Source: DASXYG01 sp036502625
Lineage (GTDB): Bacteria > Actinomycetota > Actinomycetes > Streptosporangiales > Streptosporangiaceae
Assembly (NCBI GenBank): GCA_036502625.1
Contig: DASXYG010000094.1
Span: forward strand, 1-37,517
Direction of reading: 5' to 3'
Length of the DNA: 37,517 nucleotides
Shown here piece after piece: positions 1 to 7,442 of the stretch. Position 1 is the stretch's first letter, and the number at the start of each line of letters is the position of its first letter. Under the pieces are notes generated by a model. It did no database searches and was not told the origin of the DNA. It saw nothing but the letters and a program-made list of their open reading frames with translations. Position numbers and translations under genes: made by a program.

Positions 1-458
1 CGGCGCGCGAAGCGGGGTGCAGGGCGAGAAGCGACGGGCTGCGAGGCCCGCGGGGGAGACACGTGACGCAGGAGGCGCGCGGCGGGCGCGAGGCGCGGAG
101 CCCGGGGCGCGAGGCGCGGGGACGGCGCGCGAAGCGGGGGCGCAGGGCGAGAAACGACGGGCTGCGAGGCCCGCGGCGGAGATACCTGACGCGGGAGGCG
201 CGGGGCGGGCGCGGGGGGCGGGACGCGGAACCCAGGGCGCGGGGTGCGGGCACGGCGCGCGAAGCGGGGGCGCAGGGCGAGAAACGACGGGCTGCGAGGC
301 CCGCGGGGGAGATACCTGACGCAGGAGGCGCGCGGCGGGCGCGGGGTGCGGGCACGGCGCGCGAAGCGGGGTGCAGGGCGAGAAGCGACGGGCTGCGAGG
401 CCCGCGGGGGAGACACGTGACGCAGGAGGCGCGCGGCGGGCGCGGCGCGGGGTTTCCG
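1..458. repeat. Tandem GC-rich repeat, four copies
   Basis: Four consecutive copies of a unit begin with CGGCGCGCGAAGCGGGG at 1, 123, 253 and 355, so unit lengths are about 122, 130 and 102 bp with the last one cut short near 458. The shared part includes GAAGCGACGGGCTGCGAGGC (GAAACGACGGG in copies 2 and 3). The length differences come from a variable GGCGCGGGG-type tail. Copies 1 and 4 match each other best, and so do copies 2 and 3. Open frames through it are by-products of high GC. The array may extend left of the window, and it ends just before the stop codon of the leftward gene at 483, so it sits at that gene's 3' side. Confidence 0.85.
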
Positions 459-482
459 TACGGGGCGTCGCCGCCGTACGTG

Positions 483-1064
483 CTACCGGTAGCCGCGCTT
501 GAGGAGGTACTTGGCCCCGGAGTCGAAGCCTTCCGGGGTGAGCACCTCGAAGGCGAAGGCGTCGGCGAGCCGGCCGGTGACGTTGAACGCGGCACAGACC
601 GCAAGGGCGTCCCTGACCTGCTGGGGTGAGACCCCGGTGGCCAGCACGCCCCGCATGTCCGCCGCGCTCAGCTCCCCGTCGGCGGTCAGTTTGCCGAGCA
701 TCCGCAGCGTCGCACGCAGCGGCTCCTCGATCGGCGCCGACTCCAGGTCGCCCAGCACCGCCGCGACCCGCGGCGCATCCTCGTACGCCCGCCCCGCGGT
801 CGCGGTGTGCGCCCCAATACAGAACGCGGACCTGTTCACCGTGGACACATACGCGGCCATCAGCTCCCGATCACCCACCGACCAGTCTGACGGCCCCCGC
901 ATAGCCGCATGCGTGAACTCCTTCGCCCGCGACCCATAGAAGTCAGACCGGTAAAAGGTCACCTTGGCAGCGTCAGGAAGCGGACTCCCAGAGAAAAGCC
1001 GGATGACCGCGAACAAGAGCTTCGTCCCCGGAGCGTAGCCCCGGTTAAGCACGTCAGGCCGCAT
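483..1064 (-). CDS. Carboxymuconolactone decarboxylase / AhpD-like protein
   Basis: This 193-residue protein has the all-helical CMD/AhpD-like pattern. The motif region NRSAFCIGAHTA keeps the C-x3-H half of the family's CxxCxxxH site, but the first cysteine of CxxC is replaced by serine. A second helical region, QQVRDALAVCAAFNVTGRLAD, matches the end of the domain. Family members are peroxidase-linked or decarboxylase-like. With one cysteine gone, a normal AhpD dithiol mechanism is unlikely, so the reaction is unknown. The start is set at 1064 because its ATG overlaps the upstream stop as TGATG, which implies translational coupling. Longer frames upstream are Gly/Arg-rich and not protein-like. 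It is the second gene of a two-gene leftward operon. Confidence 0.8.
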   Translation of the reverse strand: MRPDVLNRGYAPGTKLLFAVIRLFSGSPLPDAAKVTFYRSDFYGSRAKEFTHAAMRGPSDWSVGDRELMAAYVSTVNRSAFCIGAHTATAGRAYEDAPRVAAVLGDLESAPIEEPLRATLRMLGKLTADGELSAADMRGVLATGVSPQQVRDALAVCAAFNVTGRLADAFAFEVLTPEGFDSGAKYLLKRGYR

Positions 1065-1456
1065 CAGCCAACCTCCCCAGAAGCGCCCCCAGCGGCGTCC
1101 CCGCCCGCGGTCGCCTCGTCCAGCGCCGCCAGCCCCGCGCCGTACAGCCGGTCGGCCTGCCCAACCGCGGCACACACCACCAGCTCGAAAACCTGATCCT
1201 CGCTGAACCCCGCCGCCCCCACCGCCGCGAAGTCCCCGTCACCAACCTCCGCCGGACGGCGGGCAACCTTGTCCACCAGCTCACCCAGCGCCCCGCCACC
1301 CCCCGCATTCGCAAACGCCGTAGCCCGCTCCTCCACAGAAGCACGCCCGTCCCCCGTCAGAACCCGCTCCACCAGACCCCGAAACGCGGCCCGCTTCCCA
1401 TCCTCATCCGCCACGACGCCCACCACCTCTCCGATAGCCCGGTAACCCGCCCCCAT
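1064..1456 (-). CDS. Small CMD-linked helical protein, first gene of the pair
   Basis: This 130-residue protein, rich in Ala, Gly and Val, is encoded directly upstream of and overlapping the CMD-like gene. Its last third (EDQVFELVVCAAVGQADRLY) resembles the C-terminal helices of the neighbouring CMD protein (QQVRDALAVCAAFNVTGRLA), so it may be a diverged CMD half that pairs with it. No CxxC site is present. The start at 1456 (MGAGYRAIG) is chosen because the frame further upstream runs into the intergenic repeat unit at 1511-1600 and so is unlikely to be coding. No strong Shine-Dalgarno sequence is visible. The function is unknown, and heterodimer formation is only an inference. Confidence 0.6.
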   Translation of the reverse strand: MGAGYRAIGEVVGVVADEDGKRAAFRGLVERVLTGDGRASVEERATAFANAGGGGALGELVDKVARRPAEVGDGDFAAVGAAGFSEDQVFELVVCAAVGQADRLYGAGLAALDEATAGGDAAGGASGEVG

Positions 1457-1510
1457 ATATACGACGTACCAGCCCGCCAAGAGCCCCAACCAAGAAACCA
1501 ACCGCCCCCG

Positions 1511-1600
1511 CCCACCAAAGGCGAAGCCCCGCGGACCAACCTTGAACACGGATGACGAAGGTCGCGGAAAATCAGTCGCGCGCAGCGCGGCCTTTCCCGG
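1511..1600 (-). repeat. Intergenic repeat copy 1 with 26-bp core
   Basis: This 90-bp copy is nearly identical to 1784-1873. It runs from CCCACCAAAGGCGAAGCCCC to the GGCCTTTCC end on the plus strand. On the minus strand it carries the core AAAGGCCGCGCTGCGCGCGA, which is shared (with CTC for CTG) with the repeats at 27769, 27989 and 28163. The core contains an inverted CGCG pair. Confidence 0.85.
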
Positions 1601-1783
1601 ACGCCGGCCCCGCGCACCTCAACCACGAGGAACCCGGCCCGCGGCACGGCCTCTCCCGGCGCCAAGTCCCGCGCCTCAACCCGACGGAGGAGCCCGATTC
1701 GCGCCCCGCACCGCGGCCCACCCCCGCGCCAGCCCCCGATCCGCAACGCACGAAACCCGCATCGCGACGCGACCCCCACCCGC

Positions 1784-1873
1784 CCCACCAAAGGCGAAGC
1801 CCCCCGGCCCAACCATGAACACGAGTGACGAAGGTCGGGGAAAATCAGTCGCGCGCAGCGCGGCCTTTTCCAG
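1784..1873 (-). repeat. Intergenic repeat copy 2 with 26-bp core
   Basis: This is the second full copy of the 90-bp unit, 273 bp from copy 1, with only a handful of substitutions. The stretches between copies (about 1600-1783 and 1873-1963) are also related to each other: both hold CCCGCGCCTCA followed by an ACGG..GGAGCCC segment and CCCCCGATCCGCAA. The whole 1511-1991 block therefore looks like an old tandem duplication. Confidence 0.85.
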
Positions 1874-1963
1874 CGTCAAGCCCGCGCCTCAGCCCCACGG
1901 GGAGCCCAGCTCGCGCCTCCTCGCGCGCACCGCGCCCCACTCCCACGCCCGCCCCCGATCCGC

Positions 1964-1991
1964 AAATCAGTCGCGCGCAGCGCGGCCTTTT
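1964..1991 (-). repeat. Partial third copy of the core repeat
   Basis: This 28-bp piece contains only the AAATCAGTCGCGCGCAGCGC core and its GGCCTTTT end. It lies about 45 bp beyond the stop of the leftward TAXI gene, so the core is read in the same direction as that gene. The 580 bp between 1457 and 2034 hold these repeats and no convincing gene. Confidence 0.75.
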
Positions 1992-2034
1992 CAGCGCCCG
2001 GCGTACGCCCCCGTGGCCGTACGGACCTCGGCCG

Positions 2035-3006
2035 TCAGGGCTTGATCGACCGGTAGTACCTCACTGCCCCCGGGTGGAGATCAAGCCCCCCCGTCTGGAT
2101 GGCGCTGTGGACGTCCAGTTGGTTGGCGGACGGGACCTTGGCGGCGATCACGTCTCGTTGGGAGATGAGGATCTTGGTCAGGTGGTACGCCAGGCCCGTG
2201 TCGACGGCGCCCCGGGTGACGACGTAGTTCGGCATGGCCAGGCTCGGCACGTCGCCCACGCCGGGGTACATCATGTTCGGGATCGTGGACGTCCGGTAGT
2301 ACGGCCCGTGGGCGCGCACCATGCGGTCGCCGAGCCAGCCGAGCGTGAGCAGCCTGATCGGGACCGTACGCGACAGGCGGGCGATCGCCGCCGTGGGCAG
2401 GCCGCCGCTCCAGAAGAACGCGTCGATCGTGCCCACGCGGAGCATCGCGATGGACGCGGTCAGGTGGCTGTGCACGGGATGCACGTCGCGGTACGGGTCG
2501 AGGCCCGCGGCGGCGAGCACCCGCCGGGCGACGAGCTCCACCCCGGAGCCCGGCCGGTCCTGGGAGACGCGCTTCCCGCGCAGCTCGTGGATGCTGCTGA
2601 TGCCGGAGCGCTCGGTGACCGCGAGGTGCACGTAGTCGTCGTAGACGTGCGCGAGCCCGGCGAGGTCGTGGCCGGTGGCGGCGGCGAGCGTACGGGCCAG
2701 GACGTCGGACGCGGCGAACCCGAACGTGGCGCCGCCGTCGATCACCATGGCGAGGTTGTCCACACTGCCGCCGGTGACGTTGACGTGGGGCAGCACACCG
2801 GACAGCGCGGCGACGATGCGGCCGGCGAGCTCGGTGCCGTACGGGTTGTAGACACCGTCGACGACACCGGACGCGATGGGCAGCGGGCCGCGGGGGTAGT
2901 CGGGGTCACCGTTGAGGCGGCCGCACCCGACGGCCGCGCCCATCGCCGCCAGGGCGCCCGAGGCCAGGACGGCGCGCCGCCCGAGACGGCCTCCCTGGTG
3001 CTCCAC
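2035..3006 (-). CDS. TAXI-family TRAP-type solute-binding lipoprotein
   Basis: This 323-residue exported binding protein has an N-terminal twin-arginine-like signal (GRRAVLASGALAAMGAAVGC) ending in a lipobox cysteine near residue 28, so it is probably a Tat-exported lipoprotein. The mature part has TAXI-family features: a GGSVDNLAMVIDG segment that samples ligand, an IHELRGKRVS..GSGVELVARRVL hinge region and DAFFWSGGLPTAAI. TAXI proteins deliver small organic acids such as glutamate or 2-oxoglutarate to TRAP permeases. No DctQM/TRAP permease gene is in the window, so it is an orphan here and may serve sensing. It starts with GTG at 3006. A GGTGGC/GCCACC inverted repeat lies upstream at 3015-3044. 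Confidence 0.82.
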   Translation of the reverse strand: MEHQGGRLGRRAVLASGALAAMGAAVGCGRLNGDPDYPRGPLPIASGVVDGVYNPYGTELAGRIVAALSGVLPHVNVTGGSVDNLAMVIDGGATFGFAASDVLARTLAAATGHDLAGLAHVYDDYVHLAVTERSGISSIHELRGKRVSQDRPGSGVELVARRVLAAAGLDPYRDVHPVHSHLTASIAMLRVGTIDAFFWSGGLPTAAIARLSRTVPIRLLTLGWLGDRMVRAHGPYYRTSTIPNMMYPGVGDVPSLAMPNYVVTRGAVDTGLAYHLTKILISQRDVIAAKVPSANQLDVHSAIQTGGLDLHPGAVRYYRSIKP

Positions 3007-3014
3007 GCGTAGAT

Positions 3015-3044
3015 GGTGGCACTTATCCCCCTGTTAAGGCCACC
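3015..3044. promoter_or_regulatory. Inverted repeat upstream of TAXI gene
   Basis: A perfect 6-bp inverted repeat, GGTGGC (3015-3020) and GCCACC (3039-3044), has an 18-bp AT-richer centre. It lies within the 60-bp gap before the leftward TAXI gene and after the HATPase gene. It could be an operator or part of a terminator for the gene upstream. No binding factor can be named. Confidence 0.3.
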
Positions 3045-3066
3045 GCTATTGACGCACCCGGGATGA

Positions 3067-3552
3067 TCACCTGACCACGACGGCGAACCAGACGGACTTC
3101 CCCGGCCCGAGCGGCCGTATGCCGCAGTGGCCGCCGGACATCCGCCGGACGAGCGGTAAACCCCGCCCGCCCGCGGACATCGGGTCGCCGCGCATCACCG
3201 CCTCCGCGCGGGCGAACAGCGGCACGGGCGGCCCGCCGTCGGACACCTCGCACATCAGCCAGGACGGCGGGCACGTGCCGTCGGGCACCGCCGCGGGCTC
3301 CCCGGGCAGCGGCCCCTCGTGGGCGCAGACGGTGAACTCGTACGGCCCGGGCGCGTGCCTGATCGCGTTGGTCACCAGCTCCGAGGCCATCACGACGCCG
3401 TCGGAGGCGGTCTCCTCCCCGACCACCAGCTCGCGGAACACGTCCCGCAGCACCAGGCGCACCCGGCCCGGCGCGCGCGGGTCGTCGCGCAGGCGCAGGG
3501 AGACCACGGGGCTGCACAGGTCGTACGGGTACGGGTACGTGGTTGCCGCCAC
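3067..3552 (-). CDS. ATP-binding anti-sigma/regulatory protein (HATPase_c)
   Basis: This is a protein of about 161 residues of the single-domain histidine-kinase-like ATPase type that is abundant in actinomycetes (SpoIIAB/RsbW relatives). The N-box is visible as MASELVTNAIRHAPGPY. The G1 region is VSDGGPPVP, and the G2 lid is AGGRGLPLVRRMS, followed by a terminal strand GKSVWFAVVV. Such proteins bind ATP and usually hold or phosphorylate a sigma-factor antagonist, so a regulatory role is likely, but the partner is unknown. The start is uncertain. GTG at 3552 is chosen, TTG at 3561 is possible, and the frame stays open up to an ATG at 3723. The 170 bp from 3553 to 3722 show no other gene. Confidence 0.7.
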   Translation of the reverse strand: MAATTYPYPYDLCSPVVSLRLRDDPRAPGRVRLVLRDVFRELVVGEETASDGVVMASELVTNAIRHAPGPYEFTVCAHEGPLPGEPAAVPDGTCPPSWLMCEVSDGGPPVPLFARAEAVMRGDPMSAGGRGLPLVRRMSGGHCGIRPLGPGKSVWFAVVVR

Positions 3553-3722
3553 GGTCCTCAACGCCTCTCGCCATCCGTTTGATGGGGTCCGCGAGCGAAA
3601 ACTCGTGGTCGGTCCCGCGGACACTCTCAGCGTCTGCCGGTAGGTCAGGTGGCGACAACGGACTTGAGCCACTTCTGAGCGCGGTTGGGTCCAGCGGCCC
3701 AACCCGCCGCGCGCGCCGGCCA

Positions 3723-5345
3723 TCAGCTCTGCTGCGCCAGGCCGGGCGCGGACTCCCCGAGGGGCCGCGCGCCGGGCGCCTCGGCCTCCGGGGGGTAGAT
3801 GAGCCGGAACGGGTTCCGCCAGCCGGAGTGCACGCCCCAGTAGTAGAAGCCGAGCGACGAGAGGGCCACCACGGCCATGTCGGCGCCGTACGGGATGAGG
3901 CCGATGCCCCCGAACGTACGGCTGCCGAGCCACGACAGCAGCGCGATCCACGCCAGGTAGCAGACGAGCCAGACGCCGGCGCGCTCGTGCGGGCTGAAGC
4001 CGAGGCCGCGCTGCTTCCAGGTGTAGTAGACGTAGATCGGGATGCCGAGCGCGATGATGCCGATGATCTCGCCGGTGAGCGGCCACCGCGACCAGTAGAG
4101 CAGCAGCGACGCGGCCACGAAGCCGAGCGGCGCGAGGATGTGCAGCCCCGCGATGCGCGCCGGGCGCGGGAGGTTCGGCTCGGTGCGGCGCAGCACCGCG
4201 ACGGAGACCGGGCCGGTGACGTACGAAATGATCATCGCGACCGAGATGACCTCGGCGAGCGTCCCCCAGCCGCGGAACAGCGCGAGGAAGACGAACGACA
4301 CGCCGAGGCTCAGCCACAGCGCCGGGCGCGGCACGCCGAACCGCGGGTGGATGCGGCCGAGGACGTGCGGGAAGTAGCCGTTGTCCTCGATGCCCTGCAC
4401 GAGGCGGGCGCTGGTCGCGGTGTAGGCCATGCCGGCGCCGGCCGGGGACACGAACGCCCCTGCGTACAGCAGGATGGCCAGCCAGTTGAGGTTCCACGCG
4501 ATGGCGAGGTCGGCGAACGGCGAGGTGAAGTTGAGCCCGGACCAGCCGTGCGCGAGCAGCGCGGACGGCACGGCGCCGATGAACGCGACCTGGAGCAGGA
4601 TGTAGATCACGACGGCCGCGAGGATCGAGCCGATCACCGCGAACGGCACAGAGCGGCCGGGATTGCGCACCTCGCCGGCCAGGTTGACCGGGCTCTGGAA
4701 GCCGTTGAACGCGAACACGATGCCGGACGTCGCCACCGCGGTGAGGATCGCCGCGACCCCGTTCGGCGCGAATCCGCCGGCGCCGGAGAAATTGTGACTG
4801 TCGAACCCGGAGAGGAAAAGTCCTGCCGCGGTGAACGCGGGAACGACGAATTTGAACACGGTCACCAGATTGTTCACGGCCGCGAACAACCGTACCGTCC
4901 AGTAATTGATGAGGAAATAGAAGACGACCAGCACGCCCGCCGCCGCGAGGCCGGTCGGCGTCAGTTCGCTCCCGTTGTACAGCCCCTGCGCCCAGTTCCA
5001 TTTCCAGGAGCTCATGTACTGGATCGACGCCTCGGCCTCGATCGGGATGATCGACACGATCGCCACCCAGTTGGCCCAGCCGCTGACAAACCCGACGAGT
5101 GAGCCGTGGGAGTACTGCGCATAGCGCACCATGCCGCCGGATCTGGGGAACATCGCACCCATCTCCATGAGCGGCAACGCGATCATGATGATGATGACCG
5201 CGCCGATCAGCCACGCGATGATCGCCGCGGGACCCGCCACCACGGTCGCCCGCCAGGCGCCGAAGAGCCAGCCGGAACCGATGATCGATCCCAGCCCCAC
5301 CATCAACAGGCCGAATGGCCCGAGCCTGCGCTGATACTGGTTCAT
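3723..5345 (-). CDS. APC-superfamily amino acid permease
   Basis: This 540-residue integral membrane protein has about 12-14 hydrophobic segments. The N-terminus GLGSIIGSGWLFGAW is the classic APC helix-1 substrate-binding signature (GxxIGSG). A second hallmark is FAFNGFQSPVNLAGEVRNPGRS, the conserved helix-6 and loop region. Overall it resembles the YveA/aspartate:proton symporter-like branch, so it probably imports an amino acid with protons. The exact substrate cannot be read. The ATG at 5345 is preceded by GGCGGGG at a plausible ribosome-binding distance. The C-terminal 30 residues are a soluble Pro/Ala-rich tail. It appears monocistronic, lying after a strong hairpin at 5439-5480 that separates it from the monooxygenase operon. 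Confidence 0.85.
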   Translation of the reverse strand: MNQYQRRLGPFGLLMVGLGSIIGSGWLFGAWRATVVAGPAAIIAWLIGAVIIIMIALPLMEMGAMFPRSGGMVRYAQYSHGSLVGFVSGWANWVAIVSIIPIEAEASIQYMSSWKWNWAQGLYNGSELTPTGLAAAGVLVVFYFLINYWTVRLFAAVNNLVTVFKFVVPAFTAAGLFLSGFDSHNFSGAGGFAPNGVAAILTAVATSGIVFAFNGFQSPVNLAGEVRNPGRSVPFAVIGSILAAVVIYILLQVAFIGAVPSALLAHGWSGLNFTSPFADLAIAWNLNWLAILLYAGAFVSPAGAGMAYTATSARLVQGIEDNGYFPHVLGRIHPRFGVPRPALWLSLGVSFVFLALFRGWGTLAEVISVAMIISYVTGPVSVAVLRRTEPNLPRPARIAGLHILAPLGFVAASLLLYWSRWPLTGEIIGIIALGIPIYVYYTWKQRGLGFSPHERAGVWLVCYLAWIALLSWLGSRTFGGIGLIPYGADMAVVALSSLGFYYWGVHSGWRNPFRLIYPPEAEAPGARPLGESAPGLAQQS

Positions 5346-5372
5346 TAGACGCCCCGCCTTTCACGCGTCAAT

Positions 5373-5381
5373 TGGTTACCA
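5373..5381. promoter_or_regulatory. Small palindrome upstream of the permease
   Basis: TGGTTACCA is a perfect palindrome around a central T, placed 28-36 bp before the permease start in an unusually AT-rich stretch. On the minus strand TTGACG follows it. It is a candidate operator, with support limited to symmetry and location. Confidence 0.3.
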
Positions 5382-5438
5382 GTTCAGTTTTTCGCTTCTA
5401 GCAGGGCGGGAACACCCGTTTGAGCCGGATATGAGAAA

Positions 5439-5480
5439 TTAGGCCCCGGAACCCAAAATGGAATGGGTCCCAGGGCCTAA
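5439..5480 (-). terminator. Intrinsic terminator-like hairpin after the monooxygenase gene
   Basis: A 42-nt inverted repeat begins TTAGGCCC and ends GGGCCTAA. Pairing by eye gives 17 positions with 15 matches, including the 8-bp outer arm and an inner ACCCA/TGGGT arm, around an 8-nt loop. On the minus strand it lies directly after the monooxygenase stop at 5490 and is followed by AATTTCTC. It probably ends the alcohol dehydrogenase-monooxygenase transcript before the permease gene. Confidence 0.75.
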
Positions 5481-5489
5481 TACGGAAGG

Positions 5490-7415
5490 TCAGCTCAGCC
5501 GGAAGTCGGCCGGGTCGGGGTTCTTCGTACGCCGCCAGTACTCCAGCAGGGAGTACGGCCAGTTCTGCGAGATGCGGCCAAGCGCGTTTCGGTACCAGGT
5601 GTGCACCGTGGACGCGCCCCAGGCCATCAGCTTGTTCGCGGCGTCGACGTCGGTGTTGAAGCGGTCGTGCGCCTCGGGGCGGCATTCCAGCGCGCGGTGG
5701 CCGCCGTCCAGCAGCAGCCGCAGGCAGCCGGTGATGTAGTTCACCGCGCATTCGGAGAAGAAGATGATGCTGCCGTTGACCACGATGTTCGTGTTCGGCC
5801 CGTAGATCGTGAAGAAGTTCGGGAAGCCCGGCACGGTGATGCCGAGGTACGCGCGTGCGTCGCCGTTCCACCGGTCGTGCAGCTCGACGCCGTCGCGGCC
5901 GACCACCTTCATCGGCGTGAGGAAGTGCGACGCGCTGAAGCCGGTCGCGTAGATCAGCACGTCCGCGGTGTGCAACCCGGTGTCCCGGGTGGCCACGCCC
6001 TCGGGGGTGATCCGCTCGATCGGGTCGGTGACCAGGTGGACGTCGTCGCGGCGCAGCGCGGCCACGTACGTCCCGTTGTCGCGCAGCATCCGTTTGGCGC
6101 CCGGCGGGTAGTCGGGGATGAGCTTGGCCAGCAGCTCCGGGTCGTCCGGCACCTGCGCACCGACGTACTGGATGAACAGCTCCCGCACCTCGGCGTTCTT
6201 CGCCGACACCGACAGCCCGCCGCCGTCCCACTCCGGGTCGACCTCGCAGTACGGCAGCAGACCGTGCTCGGACTTGCAGAACAGCCAGAAGCGGTACCAC
6301 TGGACGTAGTGCGGCACGTGGCCGAACAGCCAGCGCAGCCCGGCGGGCAGGTCGTCGTGGTACTCCGGGGTGGGCGTCAGCCACGGCGGGGTGCGCTGGA
6401 ACACCGTGAGGTCGGCGCAGCGGTCCGCGATCTCCGGGATGAACTGGAACGCGCTCGCGCCGGTGCCGATCACCGCCACCCGCTTGCCGGTGAGGTCCAC
6501 CGAGTCGTCCCAGCGCGCGGAGTGGAACGACGGCCCGGCGAACGTGCCGTGGCCGGCGATGTCGGGGAAGCTCGGCCGGTTGAGCTGGCCGACCGCGCTG
6601 ATCACGGCGTCCGCCCGCAGCGCCTCCTCCGTACGGCCGGGCGTACGGACGTGCAGGGTCCAGTCGGCGGCGCCCTCGTCGTAGACGGCGGAGACGACCT
6701 CGGTGCCGAACCTGATGTGCGGGCGCACGTCGATGTCGTCGGCGAACGCGCGGAAGTAGTCGAGCAGCACGCCCTGCGCGGAGAAGTACTGCGGCCAGTC
6801 GTGGCGCTGCGCGAAGGAGTAGCTGAACAGGTGGTTGGCGACGTCGACACGGCAGCCGGGGTAGTGGTTCTCCAGCCAGGTGCCGCCCACGTCGTCGTTC
6901 TTCTCGATGATGACGTACGGGACGCCGGCCTGCGCGAGGCGGTGCGCGGCCACCAGGCCGGACATGCCCGCGCCGATGATCGCCACGGTGAAGTCGCGGC
7001 CGGGCGCCACCTCCTCGCGGCGCCAGGCCGGGGCGCCGGGGTCGGCGTCCAGCGCCAGCTCCTCGATCAGGAACGGGAGATACTCCGCAGTATCATCCCC
7101 GGCGAGGTAGCGGAGGATCGCGGTGAGCGCCTCCTCGTCCAGCGGCGGCGTCGCGGGCGTGCCCTCGTCGCGCCACCGCCGCAGGACGGAGAACGCGATC
7201 TCCCGGCCGGCGTCGCGCTGCTCGTCGGTGAGCCCGTCCGGCGCGGCGAGCAACCCCGGCCGCGGGTTCGGCCGTACGTCGGGGCGCAGCAGCGACAGGT
7301 CGCCGGTGAGGTGCGCGAGCGTGGGGAGCAGCGAGGCGATGTCCGCGTCGGCCAGGGCGGCCCGGATGCCGGCGTCGTCCGCGGTGATCGCTTCGATGGG
7401 GATCGGGTTGGACAT
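5490..7415 (-). CDS. Baeyer-Villiger flavin monooxygenase (4-hydroxyacetophenone monooxygenase-like)
   Basis: This 641-residue FAD/NADPH monooxygenase has a first Rossmann motif, GAGMSG, near residues 146-151. It then has the Baeyer-Villiger fingerprint FxGxxxHxxxW, seen as FAGPSFHSARW near 292-302, and a second nucleotide motif GTGASA near 316. The roughly 140-residue extension before the FAD motif and the C-terminal TIYGPNTNIVVNGSIIFFSE block are typical of 4-hydroxyacetophenone monooxygenase relatives, which have about this length. It should convert a ketone to an ester or lactone using O2 and NADPH. The substrate is not known. It begins 27 bp after the alcohol dehydrogenase stop, so the two are one operon: the dehydrogenase could supply the ketone or handle the alcohol freed from the ester. 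Confidence 0.9.
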   Translation of the reverse strand: MSNPIPIEAITADDAGIRAALADADIASLLPTLAHLTGDLSLLRPDVRPNPRPGLLAAPDGLTDEQRDAGREIAFSVLRRWRDEGTPATPPLDEEALTAILRYLAGDDTAEYLPFLIEELALDADPGAPAWRREEVAPGRDFTVAIIGAGMSGLVAAHRLAQAGVPYVIIEKNDDVGGTWLENHYPGCRVDVANHLFSYSFAQRHDWPQYFSAQGVLLDYFRAFADDIDVRPHIRFGTEVVSAVYDEGAADWTLHVRTPGRTEEALRADAVISAVGQLNRPSFPDIAGHGTFAGPSFHSARWDDSVDLTGKRVAVIGTGASAFQFIPEIADRCADLTVFQRTPPWLTPTPEYHDDLPAGLRWLFGHVPHYVQWYRFWLFCKSEHGLLPYCEVDPEWDGGGLSVSAKNAEVRELFIQYVGAQVPDDPELLAKLIPDYPPGAKRMLRDNGTYVAALRRDDVHLVTDPIERITPEGVATRDTGLHTADVLIYATGFSASHFLTPMKVVGRDGVELHDRWNGDARAYLGITVPGFPNFFTIYGPNTNIVVNGSIIFFSECAVNYITGCLRLLLDGGHRALECRPEAHDRFNTDVDAANKLMAWGASTVHTWYRNALGRISQNWPYSLLEYWRRTKNPDPADFRLS

Positions 7416-7442
7416 CGCCTCGCCCTTTCGGCCGTCGGTGGG

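Noticed and set aside
17..629. Open frames of 100 and 188 codons over the left-hand repeat
   Set aside because: They arise from the tandem repeat lacking stop codons, have Arg/Gly/Ala-only composition, and run antiparallel to the CMD gene.
1511..1991. Insertion sequence or transposon remnant
   Set aside because: No transposase-like frame, terminal inverted repeats or target duplication could be seen. The units behave like dispersed intergenic repeats.
1542..3012. Rightward frames over the intergenic repeat and opposite the TAXI gene
   Set aside because: The Arg/Pro/His-rich translation is typical of the antisense frame in high-GC DNA, and the TAXI gene on the other strand is clear.
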